NCBI GenBank assembly: GCA_002067795.1
Contig: MVQI01000034.1
Location: 1-61,795, forward strand
DNA from: Methanosaeta sp. PtaB.Bin039
GTDB taxonomy: Archaea; Halobacteriota; Methanosarcinia; Methanotrichales; Methanotrichaceae
Direction: 5' to 3'
DNA: 61,795 nucleotides
The number at the start of each line of letters is the position of its first letter. Position 1 is the first letter of the stretch. The notes beneath the pieces are model-generated. The model was given only the letters and a program-made list of their open reading frames with translations. It was not told the DNA's origin and ran no database searches. The position numbers and the translations under genes are program-made. Positions 43,228 to 52,439 of the stretch are shown one piece after another.

Positions 43228-43416
43228 ATGTGTGAGCTATCCGTATTTCGGGAGATCGGCGGCCAGAGGGAGCTTGTGATGGAGGGCGTAATAAGCCTGA
43301 CAACCCGCGGCAGCAGGCTTCTGCTTGAGGGCATACTGGGCGACGTCCAGGAGCTTGAAGGCCGGGTCCTTGAGGTCAGCATAGTCTCCCAGCAGGCACT
43401 GATAGGCAGCCCATAA
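43228..43416 (+). CDS. CooT-family small nickel-binding protein
   Basis: 62 residues matching the CooT family: MCELSVFREIGGQRELVMEGVISLTTRGSRLLLEGILGD...VSIVSQQALI. The Met-Cys start is the conserved nickel-site Cys2 of CooT, a chaperone linked to CO dehydrogenase maturation in Rhodospirillum. In an acetate-cleaving methanogen a CODH/ACS role would make sense but is inference. GGTG lies close before the ATG, 20 nt after the tRNA. Confidence 0.82.
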   Translation: MCELSVFREIGGQRELVMEGVISLTTRGSRLLLEGILGDVQELEGRVLEVSIVSQQALIGSP

Positions 43417-43832
43417 GGGTAAAACTGGCTGCCAAGAGCAAAAAACCAGGCAGCCTGCGGATCGCGTCAGCTTTTTCGCTTCTGTTCAGCTTCCTTGAGG
43501 CAGAGCCTTTCTAAGCAGTCTTGCCGAATGGATCGATCCGATCAGCATCGACGCTGATGGATCCACAGCAGCCCAGGAGCGAAAAGACGATATCCTGGGC
43601 TTTTGAGCCCTCGCCCTCTCCCCGGCTGCCCGTCACCATATCAGGCTGCAGACGAATCCGAATCTGCACTGAAGTGGCAGGGAGCCGACGCTGCTTTCGT
43701 GTCACGAGGAGGATAAGAAGCAACGGCCTGAATCGACGCTTGAGGTGTCGTGGAGCAGACAGGAGATGCAGCCCTGGCTTGATACATCCCCAAGGTAAGG
43801 TTTATTTTATGGCAGGCAGATGGCACTGCACT
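43417..43832. other. Intergenic region with an inverted repeat
   Basis: 416 bases. GGCTGCC (43427-43433) and GGCAGCC (43449-43455) form a perfect 7-bp stem just after cooT and could end that transcript. A TATA-like TTTATTTTA (43800-43808) precedes the next gene at a leaderless distance. The long frame from 43521 is rejected because it crosses this promoter. Confidence 0.5.
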
Positions 43833-44381
43833 ATGACGCAAAACAGGCTCATCGTTATACTAGTCGCCGCATCACTTATAGCGGTCCTGGGCGGCTATGC
43901 CGTCCTGGCCAACGGATCGGGAGGTGTGCCAACCGATAACCTGCCTTCCGGATTCAAGCTCCTGGCCCTGATCGACGAGAGCACGGAGAACGTGAACATC
44001 ACCGATTACCTGTTGGGCTTTTACGGACCAGAGGAGATCGGCAAGGTGAACGGCACGATAGGCGTCTACCAGTGGGGTCCCCTGGGAGAGACATACAACG
44101 CCAAGGTGACAATTCTTGAGGCAGAAAGCCCGGAGAGGGCTGAGGCAGCCAGGCGCAACTACATGAACCAGCCTGAATGGACGTATCCTCCTATAGCTGG
44201 AATGCAGCGATTCGGCAAGCAGGTTGTAAACGGCCACGATGTTGTGGAGATACGAAAGATCACCGGCAAGAATAGGCTGCAGCTGATCTATATCTGGACG
44301 TCTGGCAACAGGGCGGTATTGGTGGAAGGAAACGACAGCCGAACATCCAGCCTTGCCCTGGCCTCGTCCACAGGTCTCTGA
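43833..44381 (+). CDS. Secreted protein of unknown function (182 aa)
   Basis: Unrecognised. It begins MTQNRLIVILVAASLIAVLGGYAVLANG, a signal peptide or single anchor. The exported domain reads LPSGFKLLALIDESTENVNITDYLLGFYG, AKVTILEAESPERAEAARRN and VNGHDVVEIRKITG, an alpha/beta pattern with one N-glycosylation-like site (NIT). ATG 43833 lies about 28 nt after the TATA-like box, so a leaderless start is likely; ATG 43809 overlaps that box. It stands alone, convergent with dys. Confidence 0.7.
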   Translation: MTQNRLIVILVAASLIAVLGGYAVLANGSGGVPTDNLPSGFKLLALIDESTENVNITDYLLGFYGPEEIGKVNGTIGVYQWGPLGETYNAKVTILEAESPERAEAARRNYMNQPEWTYPPIAGMQRFGKQVVNGHDVVEIRKITGKNRLQLIYIWTSGNRAVLVEGNDSRTSSLALASSTGL

Positions 44382-44578
44382 ATTCTGGCAAGAGAAGGGA
44401 AATGGGGCGGAGCCCTCGCGGGTCCTGCCCTATCACAATTTCTTGATACAAGCTGGCCGGATAACCGGCCTCTGGAACCGGGCAACCGGGAATGCCACCT
44501 GGCCGTCAGGAGCCGATCATCTGTCCATGGCCGCCATTAAATCGGCAGCTTTCAGCCGCAAATGCCAGGGTCATGTCT

Positions 44579-45628
44579 TTAAAGTCTCTGATACTTCAGC
44601 TCCAGCTCAGATTCCGTCCACCGGAAGCATGGCACAGAGGGCCTCTTCAGTCTTCTCTCCCGGAGCGCCTGCACGACGAGGGGTACGGTGATGGTGGCAT
44701 CTGAGAATACCTGGACCATGCGGGCATGGCGGTCGACCTTGCCCCACGATACCGCCTCGCTGAACGTGCACCCAGACAGCCCTCCAAAGTGTGGATTGTC
44801 TGTGGTGTACTGGATTGCGTAATTATGGCCGCCCCGGTAATTGCCCATAAGCTCGGCTATGACCTTGGTCTGCTGGATGAAGTTCTTGGGGACGCCTCCT
44901 CCGATGAAGACAACCCCGGTCTTCTCCGACTTCTCGGTTATCTGGGTGATCTCGTCAACGTCTTGGATCTGGTCCACCAGGACAGGATGGCCCTCACGAC
45001 GTGCGATGACCATCCCAATTCCGATCGAGCTGTCGGAGAGGGCAGGGACGAATACCGGGATATCCGCCCTTTGGGCCGCGCCCAGAATCGTGCTGGCAGG
45101 GACGTCGCGCCCTATCATCTCCATCAGCTCCCGCGATGAGTAGGTGCGATCGGTCGGCAGCCTCTTGACCAGGTCGGATATGAATAGATCGGCCTTGTGC
45201 AGCTCCTCCTCGGAGACGAAGACATCGTAGATCCGGTCTATGCGGCACTCCTTGAGCCTGGCATCGTCTGCCTGGCAATCGCCTCGGTAATGCATAACTC
45301 CCAGCCCCTCGCAGAGGTCGTGGAATAGGTTGGCTCCCGTGCTTACCACGCAGTCCACAAGGCGGTGTGAGATCAGGTAGGATATCATCTCCTGAAGCCC
45401 GGCCGGCACCATGGCCCCGGCAAGACCCAGGAATATCGTCACCTCATCCCGGAGCATCCGGTCCCAGACCTCCAGGGACTGCCCCAGCTGGCCGGCCTGA
45501 AAACCCATCCTGGACATGCCGAAGGCAAGGTCGCTTATGCTCATGTCCTCGGCTGGGAGGGTTGTCCTGGGCTGGTCGCCCCTCGAGAAATCGTGCATCA
45601 TCTCCAAGCATCTCCGTGGCGGTGTCAT
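44579..45628 (-). CDS. dys: Deoxyhypusine synthase
   Basis: NAD-dependent enzyme that moves an aminobutyl group to Lys of aIF5A, the first step of hypusination. About 349 residues: RMLRDEVTIFLGLAGAMVPAGLQEMISYLI, VSTGANLFHDLCE, VGVVFIGGG-like KTGVVFIGGGVPKNF and the catalytic Lys motif FSEAVSWGKVDRHA. The ATG at 45628 follows the predicted transcript start (about 45665); the frame to 45685 runs into the TATA box, so the longer form is rejected. Divergent from speA across one shared promoter region. Confidence 0.93.
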   Translation of the reverse strand: MTPPRRCLEMMHDFSRGDQPRTTLPAEDMSISDLAFGMSRMGFQAGQLGQSLEVWDRMLRDEVTIFLGLAGAMVPAGLQEMISYLISHRLVDCVVSTGANLFHDLCEGLGVMHYRGDCQADDARLKECRIDRIYDVFVSEEELHKADLFISDLVKRLPTDRTYSSRELMEMIGRDVPASTILGAAQRADIPVFVPALSDSSIGIGMVIARREGHPVLVDQIQDVDEITQITEKSEKTGVVFIGGGVPKNFIQQTKVIAELMGNYRGGHNYAIQYTTDNPHFGGLSGCTFSEAVSWGKVDRHARMVQVFSDATITVPLVVQALRERRLKRPSVPCFRWTESELELKYQRL

Positions 45629-45687
45629 TGCCGGTTCCACTCTTAAAGATTGTCCAGGTTCCTGGAAAAACTGGCACCGTATCATAG

Positions 45688-45696
45688 ATTTAAATA
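45688..45696. promoter_or_regulatory. Shared TATA element between dys and speA
   Basis: ATTTAAATA, near-palindromic (ATTTAAAT at 45688-45695), so it can serve both strands. dys transcription would begin near 45665 and speA near 45720. The speA leader is then about 150 nt and contains a 17-codon upstream ORF (45726-45779, MVPSAVLVFQIMEVPER). Confidence 0.55.
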
Positions 45697-45876
45697 CCTA
45701 AACCGCAACTAAACCCAGGCTCAAAATGGTACCGTCTGCCGTTCTGGTGTTTCAGATCATGGAGGTACCGGAGAGGTGATGGGGCATGTTCGTTAATGGT
45801 TACAGCAGGCATTACGGATTCGAGGATAGGTCTGGAGGCAGCTACACCAGAATGGGTCGCGACGGGAGGGCATCCC

Positions 45877-47799
45877 ATGTGGAAGGTTGACGATTCCATC
45901 TCTCTTTACGGGGTTCGGGAGTGGGGAGGTGGCTACTTCACCATCAACGACAAGGGAAATCTCCAGGTCATGCCATACAAGAGTTCGGAGCGTTCCGTGG
46001 ACGTGATGGACATAATCAGATCACTCGAGTCCACCGAGGAGAGCTTTCCGGTGCTACTGCGCTTCCCCCAGATAATCGACGACCGCCTGCGGGAGATCTA
46101 CGGCGCTTTTTGCGGATCCATTGCAGAATTCAGTTATCCGGGGCGCTACCAGCCGGTATTTCCCATGAAGGTCAACCAGAGGAAGGAGGTAATCGAGTAT
46201 ATACTGCAGTTCGGGAGCCGGACCAATATCGGACTTGAGGTGGGGACCAAGGCCGAATTGCTCGCAGCCCTCACGCTTGAGCTTCCATCCGACGCCCTGC
46301 TGATATGCAACGGATACAAAGACGAGGAGTACCTCCGCCTGGCCATCAGCTTCTCCGAGATGTACAAGATCATCATCGTGGTAGACCTGTTTGAGGAGGT
46401 ATTCGATGTCCTCCGCTGCGCAGAGGAGCTGGGCGTGCGGCCAGCCCTTGGAATTCGGGTCAAGCTCTTCTCAAAAGGCAGCGGCCGGTGGGCGGAATCT
46501 GGAGGCGAGTCCTCCAAGTTCGGCCTTTCCACCTCAGAGACCCTTGAGATGATGAGGATCCTGGCAGATCACGGGATGCTGGACCGGCTCAAGATGCTGC
46601 ACTACCATATAGGTTCTCAGATAACCGATATCAGGCGGGTCAAGGATGCCATGAACGAGGCTGCCCGCATATATGCAAAGATAAAGCGGCTTGCCGATAT
46701 AGAGTACTACAATGTGGGCGGAGGACTGAGCGTTGATTACGATGGCTCCAGGACAGCAGAGCCGTCCAGCGCCAACTACTCTCTGAGGGAGTACTCAAAC
46801 GATGTTGTCTACACCCTGCAGAGGATATGCGAGGAGGAGGGGGTACCGTGTCCAACCATAGTCTCAGAGAGCGGCCGTGCAATCGCAGCCTATCATTCTT
46901 TCCTTGTCTTCAAGGTGATCGGCAAGAAGAACTCAAAGGACGCCTTCTTGGCCTACCCAACTGAAGGAGATCCGGCACAGATAGAGGAGCTCTACTTCGC
47001 CTTTAAAAACATAAATCTGAAGAACTACAAGGAATATTACCACGATGCCCTGCACTTCCGGGACGAGCTCATGGCCTCGTTCAACCTGGGAAATGTGAGC
47101 CTCGAGGACAGGGCAAAGGGCGAGAGCCTCTTTGGAATGGTCTGCCAGAGGGCGGTCAACCTGGCCCGACAGGCAAATGACACATCCTCCGAGTTCGCCG
47201 AGCTGCGCAAGGTGGTCGGGCAGAAGTACATCGGCAACTTCTCTCTATTTCAGTCGGTTCCCGACATGTGGGGGGTCGGTCAGATATTCCCAATCATGCC
47301 GCTGCATCGTCATCGTGAGGTGCCGGGCGAGGCCGGGACCATCGCCGATATCACCTGCGACTCCGACGGCGAGATAAAACTGTTCGGCGGCCGCGACGGC
47401 CCCAGGGACTGCCTTGAGATGCATAAGTTGTGCCGGGATGAGGACTACTACCTGGGCATATTCCTGCTGGGCGCTTACCAGGACACCCTGGGGGATTTCC
47501 ATAATCTTCTGGGATGCGTGACCGAGATCCACCTGGCCGTCGACGCGAAGGGCTGGAGCGTCTGCAATCGCATCGACGGAGACACCTGCGAGAAGCTGCT
47601 GCGGTTCTTCAACTACGATACTGAGGACTACATACGAAAGACCATGAACCGCCATGACCCAAGCACGCTCCTCAACCAGCTATTCTCGGAGATGCATAAG
47701 GCGCTTCGCGGCTACACCTATTACCAGCGTCAAAATGAGGTTTCGAAGCCGGAATCCACCGAGGGATCTGGATTGGCCAGTGTGGCTACCCAGACGTGA
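45877..47799 (+). CDS. speA: Biosynthetic arginine decarboxylase (SpeA type)
   Basis: A PLP fold-III decarboxylase turning arginine into agmatine, about 640 residues as usual for bacterial SpeA. Seen: MWKVDDSISLYGVREWGGGYFTIN, the PLP Lys in YQPVFPMKVNQRKEVIEYI, LHYHIGSQITDIRRVK, GGGLSVDYDGS, VSESGRAIAAYHS and the C-terminal GAYQDTLGDFHNLLG. GGAGGG lies 6 nt before ATG 45877; the 27 codons to 45796 are unlike the family. Most euryarchaeal methanogens are known for the pyruvoyl-type arginine decarboxylase, so this enzyme type may have been acquired from bacteria. Confidence 0.95.
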   Translation: MWKVDDSISLYGVREWGGGYFTINDKGNLQVMPYKSSERSVDVMDIIRSLESTEESFPVLLRFPQIIDDRLREIYGAFCGSIAEFSYPGRYQPVFPMKVNQRKEVIEYILQFGSRTNIGLEVGTKAELLAALTLELPSDALLICNGYKDEEYLRLAISFSEMYKIIIVVDLFEEVFDVLRCAEELGVRPALGIRVKLFSKGSGRWAESGGESSKFGLSTSETLEMMRILADHGMLDRLKMLHYHIGSQITDIRRVKDAMNEAARIYAKIKRLADIEYYNVGGGLSVDYDGSRTAEPSSANYSLREYSNDVVYTLQRICEEEGVPCPTIVSESGRAIAAYHSFLVFKVIGKKNSKDAFLAYPTEGDPAQIEELYFAFKNINLKNYKEYYHDALHFRDELMASFNLGNVSLEDRAKGESLFGMVCQRAVNLARQANDTSSEFAELRKVVGQKYIGNFSLFQSVPDMWGVGQIFPIMPLHRHREVPGEAGTIADITCDSDGEIKLFGGRDGPRDCLEMHKLCRDEDYYLGIFLLGAYQDTLGDFHNLLGCVTEIHLAVDAKGWSVCNRIDGDTCEKLLRFFNYDTEDYIRKTMNRHDPSTLLNQLFSEMHKALRGYTYYQRQNEVSKPESTEGSGLASVATQT

Positions 47800-47887
47800 A
47801 ATGCTCCCCGGCCCAAAGCTGGGGTCTTCCCGCTCCGGCCTTAGCAATCCAGCAAGGCGAATTTGATACGGGAAAAGACCGGGCTAT

Positions 47888-49381
47888 CTATTCTGCGGTC
47901 CGCGGTGCAGGACAGGTGCCTCGGACCAGCAGGACAGAGGTGCCGGGCCTGGCCAGCTCTCCTCTTATCAGCGACTCCAGTTGCTCAGCCGATCGTGGCA
48001 TATCAACGTAGATAAGGTCCGGCACCAGTGTTAGAAGGACTGATGTCAGGTCAGGCGTCTCCTGGCCGCCGGTCATGGCCGCCACCCTGTTCTGAATCAC
48101 CACGACCACCAGGTCCCTCTTCTGCCATAGGGCATCAATAAGACCGCAAATCCCCGAGTGAGCAAGGGCGAAGTCACCTATCACCGCCAGGCCCTTTGTC
48201 TTTAGCCCTGAGGCTACCCCTATGGACGATCCGAGGCCATAGACGAGGTCCACTGCCGGCAGAGGGGGACGGTTGGCCTGGATCACGCAGCCAGCGTCGC
48301 CGGCCACTAGAACCTCAATTCGGCTCAATGCCTCAAGGAGCGGCCGAAATGGACAGGAATCGCAGATTGTCTTCTTGTAGCGGTCAGATGCCCTCTGGGG
48401 CTGGGATTCTATCAGCGGCTTCTCGTTTGACAGGATCTTAAGTGCGGCTTTCAGGTCTTCTTTCTCCACCCATCCGTAAGGCAGGTGGCCTGAGAGCCGA
48501 CCGATCACCTTTCCGCTGGCCAGCAGATGGCTTTCCAGAAATGGCCCCGGCTCCTCTGCAACCATCACGGTTTGGTATCTGCTTAAGAAATCCAGGACGG
48601 CAGGCCATGGTATGGGATTGGCGTAGGCCGTCATCAGCACGGGCAGGCCCAGGGCCGCTGCCTCAATGGAAGGTGGGCCGCTTGCGATAATTCCGAGGCT
48701 GCCCGAAGATCTTTCAGGCATCTCTGACACTGCCGCTGAGCTGGCCCTCTGCATGGCCGGGTGGGCTCTTTGGCGAAACCGCTGGTGCCTTCCCCTGGCT
48801 GTCAGGTCCCATATGCTCCGGTCAAACCGCCTCCCACCAGCCGAGAGAGACCTCCACGCCTCGCTCGTTGAGAACGGAGAGCCCTCCCGGGGCTGCAGTC
48901 CAGGGGAGACGGCGCCAAGCAGCCGGGAGGAGGCCCTGATTATCGCCGGGGCCATGATCTCCTCAGATATGCTGTAGGCCTCCAGGACCGCGCAGTACAG
49001 GTCAGCCGGATCGGCAGGGTCCAGAACTGGAAGTCCGGTGACCGGCCCGTAATTGCGGCTGTCCATCTCGAGCTGTGAGCCCCTGGGACCCAGGTCGTCC
49101 CCTGCCAGCACAACCAGGCCAGCACCGATGGTGTGGGTTGCAGATATGGCAAGCGGATCTGAGAGCACGTTCATCCCCAGCTGCTTGACCACCACCAAGG
49201 CGCGCCTGCCGGAGGCGGAAGCTCCCAGGCACCTCTCCAGAGCCGTTTTTTCGTTAACCGCCATCTTAGACCCGGCTGCCATGGCCAGGGAAGTCACCGG
49301 ATAGCCGGGTACATACGCCCTCTCGACCACACCGGCCATGTCCAGGGCCAGCTTCAGAGCATCTTCTGGTCCGATGGGCAT
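47888..49381 (-). CDS. IorA-like thiamine-diphosphate protein (lacking ferredoxin domain)
   Basis: About 497 residues of the indolepyruvate:ferredoxin oxidoreductase alpha-subunit family. The N-terminal half (EDALKLALDMAGVVERAYVPGYPVTSL) is a pyrimidine-binding domain. CDSCPFRPLLEAL matches the CPGCPHR loop, and VAGDAGC...LVYGLGSSIGVASGL and VIGDFALAHSGI form the TPP-binding domain. It ends without the C-terminal 2x4Fe-4S domain of true IorA (about 600 residues), so it may be a diverged or non-redox paralogue. A poorly conserved stretch (about residues 165-225) separates the halves. It overlaps marker 11 by about 30 nt. ATG 49381 has GGAGTGG nearby. Confidence 0.8.
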   Translation of the reverse strand: MPIGPEDALKLALDMAGVVERAYVPGYPVTSLAMAAGSKMAVNEKTALERCLGASASGRRALVVVKQLGMNVLSDPLAISATHTIGAGLVVLAGDDLGPRGSQLEMDSRNYGPVTGLPVLDPADPADLYCAVLEAYSISEEIMAPAIIRASSRLLGAVSPGLQPREGSPFSTSEAWRSLSAGGRRFDRSIWDLTARGRHQRFRQRAHPAMQRASSAAVSEMPERSSGSLGIIASGPPSIEAAALGLPVLMTAYANPIPWPAVLDFLSRYQTVMVAEEPGPFLESHLLASGKVIGRLSGHLPYGWVEKEDLKAALKILSNEKPLIESQPQRASDRYKKTICDSCPFRPLLEALSRIEVLVAGDAGCVIQANRPPLPAVDLVYGLGSSIGVASGLKTKGLAVIGDFALAHSGICGLIDALWQKRDLVVVVIQNRVAAMTGGQETPDLTSVLLTLVPDLIYVDMPRSAEQLESLIRGELARPGTSVLLVRGTCPAPRTAE

Positions 49382-50277
49382 ATCCACTCCGGCAGCACCG
49401 ATTGGTCCGGGTGAGCACAGAAGGGAAGCGCGGCAAGCGCTCCGATCAGCCCGCGGCCGTCCATTACGACTTCCACCTGGTGGGCGGAGGCTTCCTCCAG
49501 GGCCTCCTCATACTCTATACGCTGCAGGCGTACCCGTCTGGAGTAAGGAAGCAGAGGGGATGGATCAAACCGCCTCCATACAGCCATCCCAGTGTTTGCA
49601 GAGACGCTATACCTCTGCAGAAGGCCCCGGAAGTCCTCTACCAGGCCGCCATCGGTGGATGGCAGGCAGGAGAACTCCACAACAGTCGATACGCAGTTCT
49701 GGGTCTTGGTGGGGACCGGGAATAGCTGGACCAGGGAATGCGAGACATACCTGGCCTCCGGCCTGTCGAGCATGGAGGCTATGTTGTGTACGAGCGACCA
49801 CGTGGCCCCTTCGGTCTTGGAATCGGTATCGTCAACACCTATTATCAGCCTTTCACGCCTCGGGACAACTATCGTGCCCCTGGCAACCCTGCCTCCTCCC
49901 GCCTCTGTGGACCAGTGGCGGATGACGTCGGCGGCCTGGGACCTGGTGTAGGTTGCGCCGACCCCGCCGCCTCCAAGGCCTGCGTAGCTGATCTCTATCT
50001 CGTCCCCTTTGACCATCACCGATTCTATCCCAGCCGAACGTTTGGACGATGTCAGTTCCAGGTCTGCCTGGCCGGCCCGCACAAGATACCTGAACCAGTC
50101 TCCAAGAGAGCGACAGCTGAGGACCAGCGGGCCCTGGGTGTAATGATAGCGGGCCCAGGCTGAGCCGCCATAGCAGCTTGACCGCTCCAGGATCTCCACC
50201 AGGTCTGCTTCCGAAGAGGCCATCGCATGGATCTGCCGGTACGCTACCACATAAGGGTCTTTCAGATGGTAGGACAA
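49354..50277 (-). CDS. Methanogenesis marker 11 protein
   Basis: Marker 11 family, methanogen-specific with unknown function. About 307 residues: DPYVVAYRQIHAMA, SSCYGGSAWARYHYTQGPLVLS, and the conserved LIIGVDDTDSKTEGATWSLVHNIAS, where GVDDTD recalls tRNA-Ile2 agmatidine synthetase-like domains. The start is most likely TTG 50277, with AAGGTG 7 nt upstream. The frame to 50445 adds codons that overlap truD. Its 3' end overlaps the IorA-like gene, so the two are coupled and may share a pathway. Confidence 0.9.
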   Translation of the reverse strand: MSYHLKDPYVVAYRQIHAMASSEADLVEILERSSCYGGSAWARYHYTQGPLVLSCRSLGDWFRYLVRAGQADLELTSSKRSAGIESVMVKGDEIEISYAGLGGGGVGATYTRSQAADVIRHWSTEAGGGRVARGTIVVPRRERLIIGVDDTDSKTEGATWSLVHNIASMLDRPEARYVSHSLVQLFPVPTKTQNCVSTVVEFSCLPSTDGGLVEDFRGLLQRYSVSANTGMAVWRRFDPSPLLPYSRRVRLQRIEYEEALEEASAHQVEVVMDGRGLIGALAALPFCAHPDQSVLPEWICPSDQKML

Positions 50278-50350
50278 GGGGATACACCTTCTGACCAGGG
50301 GATGAATCTCCCACTGATAGATCGATCCACTACCTTTCAGGTTAAAGCCT

Positions 50351-51646
50351 CTATCGCCCACTCGTGGTCGATTCGGATTTCTGATACTCCCGCAGCACCA
50401 CTGTGGCGTATGAGCCGGCAGGCAGGAAGAACTCCAAAGCAGCATCCTCCCCCCTCATCTGCCAGGACGGGGCAACCGGAAGCAGCGCTGTTCTCCTGGT
50501 GCCCCTGGAACCTAGTGCGGGATTCTCGGAGATCTGGAAGTCCTCTGCCCGCACCCTCTCGGATGATATCACCTCGCGTTCGATCTCTCCGGGCAGGCCT
50601 TCGGCCAGCTCGGACTGGAATCCGAACAGTGGCAGGGTTGCAAAAGCCCGGCCGCGGCTGGCCAGACGCAGCACTGCTGGCAGCGTCTCCTCGGTGACCA
50701 GCTCGGTCTGGCGCGGATCTGGCAGCTCTCCAGATAGATAGCAGACCCGGTCCCCCACGTGGGGCTGCCAGAGAAGACCTCTCTGTAGCCGGCGGCTCAA
50801 TATGCGGTTGAAGATGTAGGACTGGTAGGCGTGGACGAACATGCGCTGCAGGTTGGGTGATAGGACGGAGAATGCCCGTGAATAATCCCCGGGATGGACC
50901 AGCAGGTAGTTGAGCATGGCCAGCTCGAAGCTCAGGTGCTGGGGAAATGATCGGAGGGCCTGCTCCAGGTCCCGGCTCTCCCAGAGGTTCTGGCGGGCTG
51001 ACCTGGTCGCATCCGGCTCATCCGGGAAGGCCATGGCGAGGTAGCGGAAGACTGCCAGCTCCATGTCCCCCCTTACCAGCGCCTCGCCCACCAGGTGGGT
51101 GACCGGCCGGATGTCCCCGAAACGCTGAACCCCGAAGTAGTTGGGAACGCCGCCAAGTTCACCGATCTCCGCAGTTATCCGGCCCAGACGGGCTGCTGCT
51201 TCTTTGGGGTCGGGCTGCAAAGAGCGCACAACTATCTCGAAGCGGTTTCCCAGCAGATCTCCAAGACCCAGCGGCCTGTTGGTCCTGCCCAGGACCTTCA
51301 GGCCCACATCGCTGAGCCTGACCCTGTCCAGCTCTTCCTCCTCCACCCCCTGGATGCTCATCCTCTGCCTGGTGACCGCTCTTTTATCCTTCGTGCCAGC
51401 CACCGAGATCCTCTTCTGGCTTATGCGAAGGGCCCTGGCCAGCTCCCGGATAAGCCTGTGGGTATCCCAATTGGACTTCTCGACCTCCAGCACGAGATAG
51501 CGCCCACCCTCGTAGCTCTGCCTGGAGAATACCTCATCCACAATGAAGTCCTGAGGGCAGGTGCGCAGAGCTCCGCCTACCCCCGGTGAGCTGGTTATAT
51601 AGAAATCCATCCCAAGGTCGCGGTCTTTTCTCGATGAGGGAATCAT
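50351..51646 (-). CDS. truD: tRNA pseudouridine(13) synthase TruD
   Basis: A pseudouridine synthase acting on position 13 of tRNA. 431 residues: DFIVDEVFSR, the catalytic Asp in SVAGTKDKRAVTRQRMSI, GNRFEIVVR, and VPNYFGVQRFGDIRPVTH, with the TRUD insertion domain and FVHAYQSYIFNRILS. The ATG at 51646 gives the KDRDLGMDFYITSSPGVGG N-terminus, similar to other archaeal TruD. Ends 73 nt before marker 11's preferred start. Confidence 0.95.
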   Translation of the reverse strand: MIPSSRKDRDLGMDFYITSSPGVGGALRTCPQDFIVDEVFSRQSYEGGRYLVLEVEKSNWDTHRLIRELARALRISQKRISVAGTKDKRAVTRQRMSIQGVEEEELDRVRLSDVGLKVLGRTNRPLGLGDLLGNRFEIVVRSLQPDPKEAAARLGRITAEIGELGGVPNYFGVQRFGDIRPVTHLVGEALVRGDMELAVFRYLAMAFPDEPDATRSARQNLWESRDLEQALRSFPQHLSFELAMLNYLLVHPGDYSRAFSVLSPNLQRMFVHAYQSYIFNRILSRRLQRGLLWQPHVGDRVCYLSGELPDPRQTELVTEETLPAVLRLASRGRAFATLPLFGFQSELAEGLPGEIEREVISSERVRAEDFQISENPALGSRGTRRTALLPVAPSWQMRGEDAALEFFLPAGSYATVVLREYQKSESTTSGR

Positions 51647-51809
51647 TGATTTGTCACTCTTATCAGATGCCAGCTAAATCCCATCAGGCTGGCCCAACTG
51701 TCAGATTTCGGCTATAGCAGCAGCATATATGCTCTGGCGGAAAGTTCTCCATTTGGGAAATGGACAGTTTCTGGATTTACCGGTCCCATAGGGGTTGTGT
51801 GTGCCGCCT

Positions 51810-52154
51810 CTAGTAAAGGCTGAGCCTGCCTGTCACGCGGTCGAGGTCTGACTGCGAGGCCGGCCCAAGACCCAGGCATGTCACTGTGCCTGGTGGTATC
51901 TCTGTCAGGCCTGCGTCCACGACGATCGCCGCCGGTATAGCCAGGCGGTCAGCCTCGTACTTCAGCCTGTGCAGGGCCTCGGCATCCTTGACACGCAAGA
52001 CCACTTTCTTCTGACCCTCTCGCTTCCATCGTTCTGCCATGTCCCTGTCTGTCCTCTCCAGGGACATAATGGCAGCATGTGCCACCTGGACCGCTAATTT
52101 GCCTGCAGATAGCTTCAGGTCTTCCCGCACCACGATGCACTGCTTGTATTCCAT
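51810..52154 (-). CDS. pth2: Peptidyl-tRNA hydrolase (Pth2)
   Basis: Releases tRNA from prematurely ended peptidyl-tRNA. 114 residues: MEYKQCIVVREDLKLSAGKLAVQVAHAAIM, EGQKKVVLRVKDAEAL, AIVVDAGLTEIPPGTVTCLGLGP. ATG 52154 fits the family start. A TATA box TTTTTAAAT on the minus strand (52179-52187) lies about 29 nt upstream, so the transcript is probably leaderless; the 25 extra codons to 52229 would cross it. Confidence 0.95.
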   Translation of the reverse strand: MEYKQCIVVREDLKLSAGKLAVQVAHAAIMSLERTDRDMAERWKREGQKKVVLRVKDAEALHRLKYEADRLAIPAAIVVDAGLTEIPPGTVTCLGLGPASQSDLDRVTGRLSLY

Positions 52155-52439
52155 GTGCTGGGATGGCTGTCTATCCCATTTAAAAAGGCGATCCTCGATA
52201 TTCCTGGAGCTGCCGCCAGGGGGGGGCACTATACGACCGGACGGCCAGGGCTACTGCTGCCGAGATGGATGTGACGAGAATATGGGAGGATCTCGCCGAG
52301 ACATAATCGCCTGTTACCGTATCGACATGAGCCGATCTTCTTTTTCGCAAAAGGCGGAAACGTTGCAGGAAAAGGTGAATGCTCCCCTTCCCTAAATGGA
52401 GGGGCTTCTATCGCGTTTGCGAAGAGATTGCATCCCCAA
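52155..52439. other. Intergenic region with hairpin at possible IS right end
   Basis: Holds the pth2 promoter (52179-52187). A palindrome GCTCCCCTTCCCTAAATGGAGGGGC at 52381-52405, described in parts as CCCCT...AGGGG, resembles right-end hairpins of IS200/IS605 elements. A second inverted repeat GAGATT/AATCTC lies at 52424-52444. Confidence 0.45.

Noticed and set aside
43521-43832. 104-codon N-terminal extension of the secreted protein at 43833
   Set aside because: Crosses a TATA-like element and places the signal peptide internally; Arg/Ser-rich, non-coding in character.
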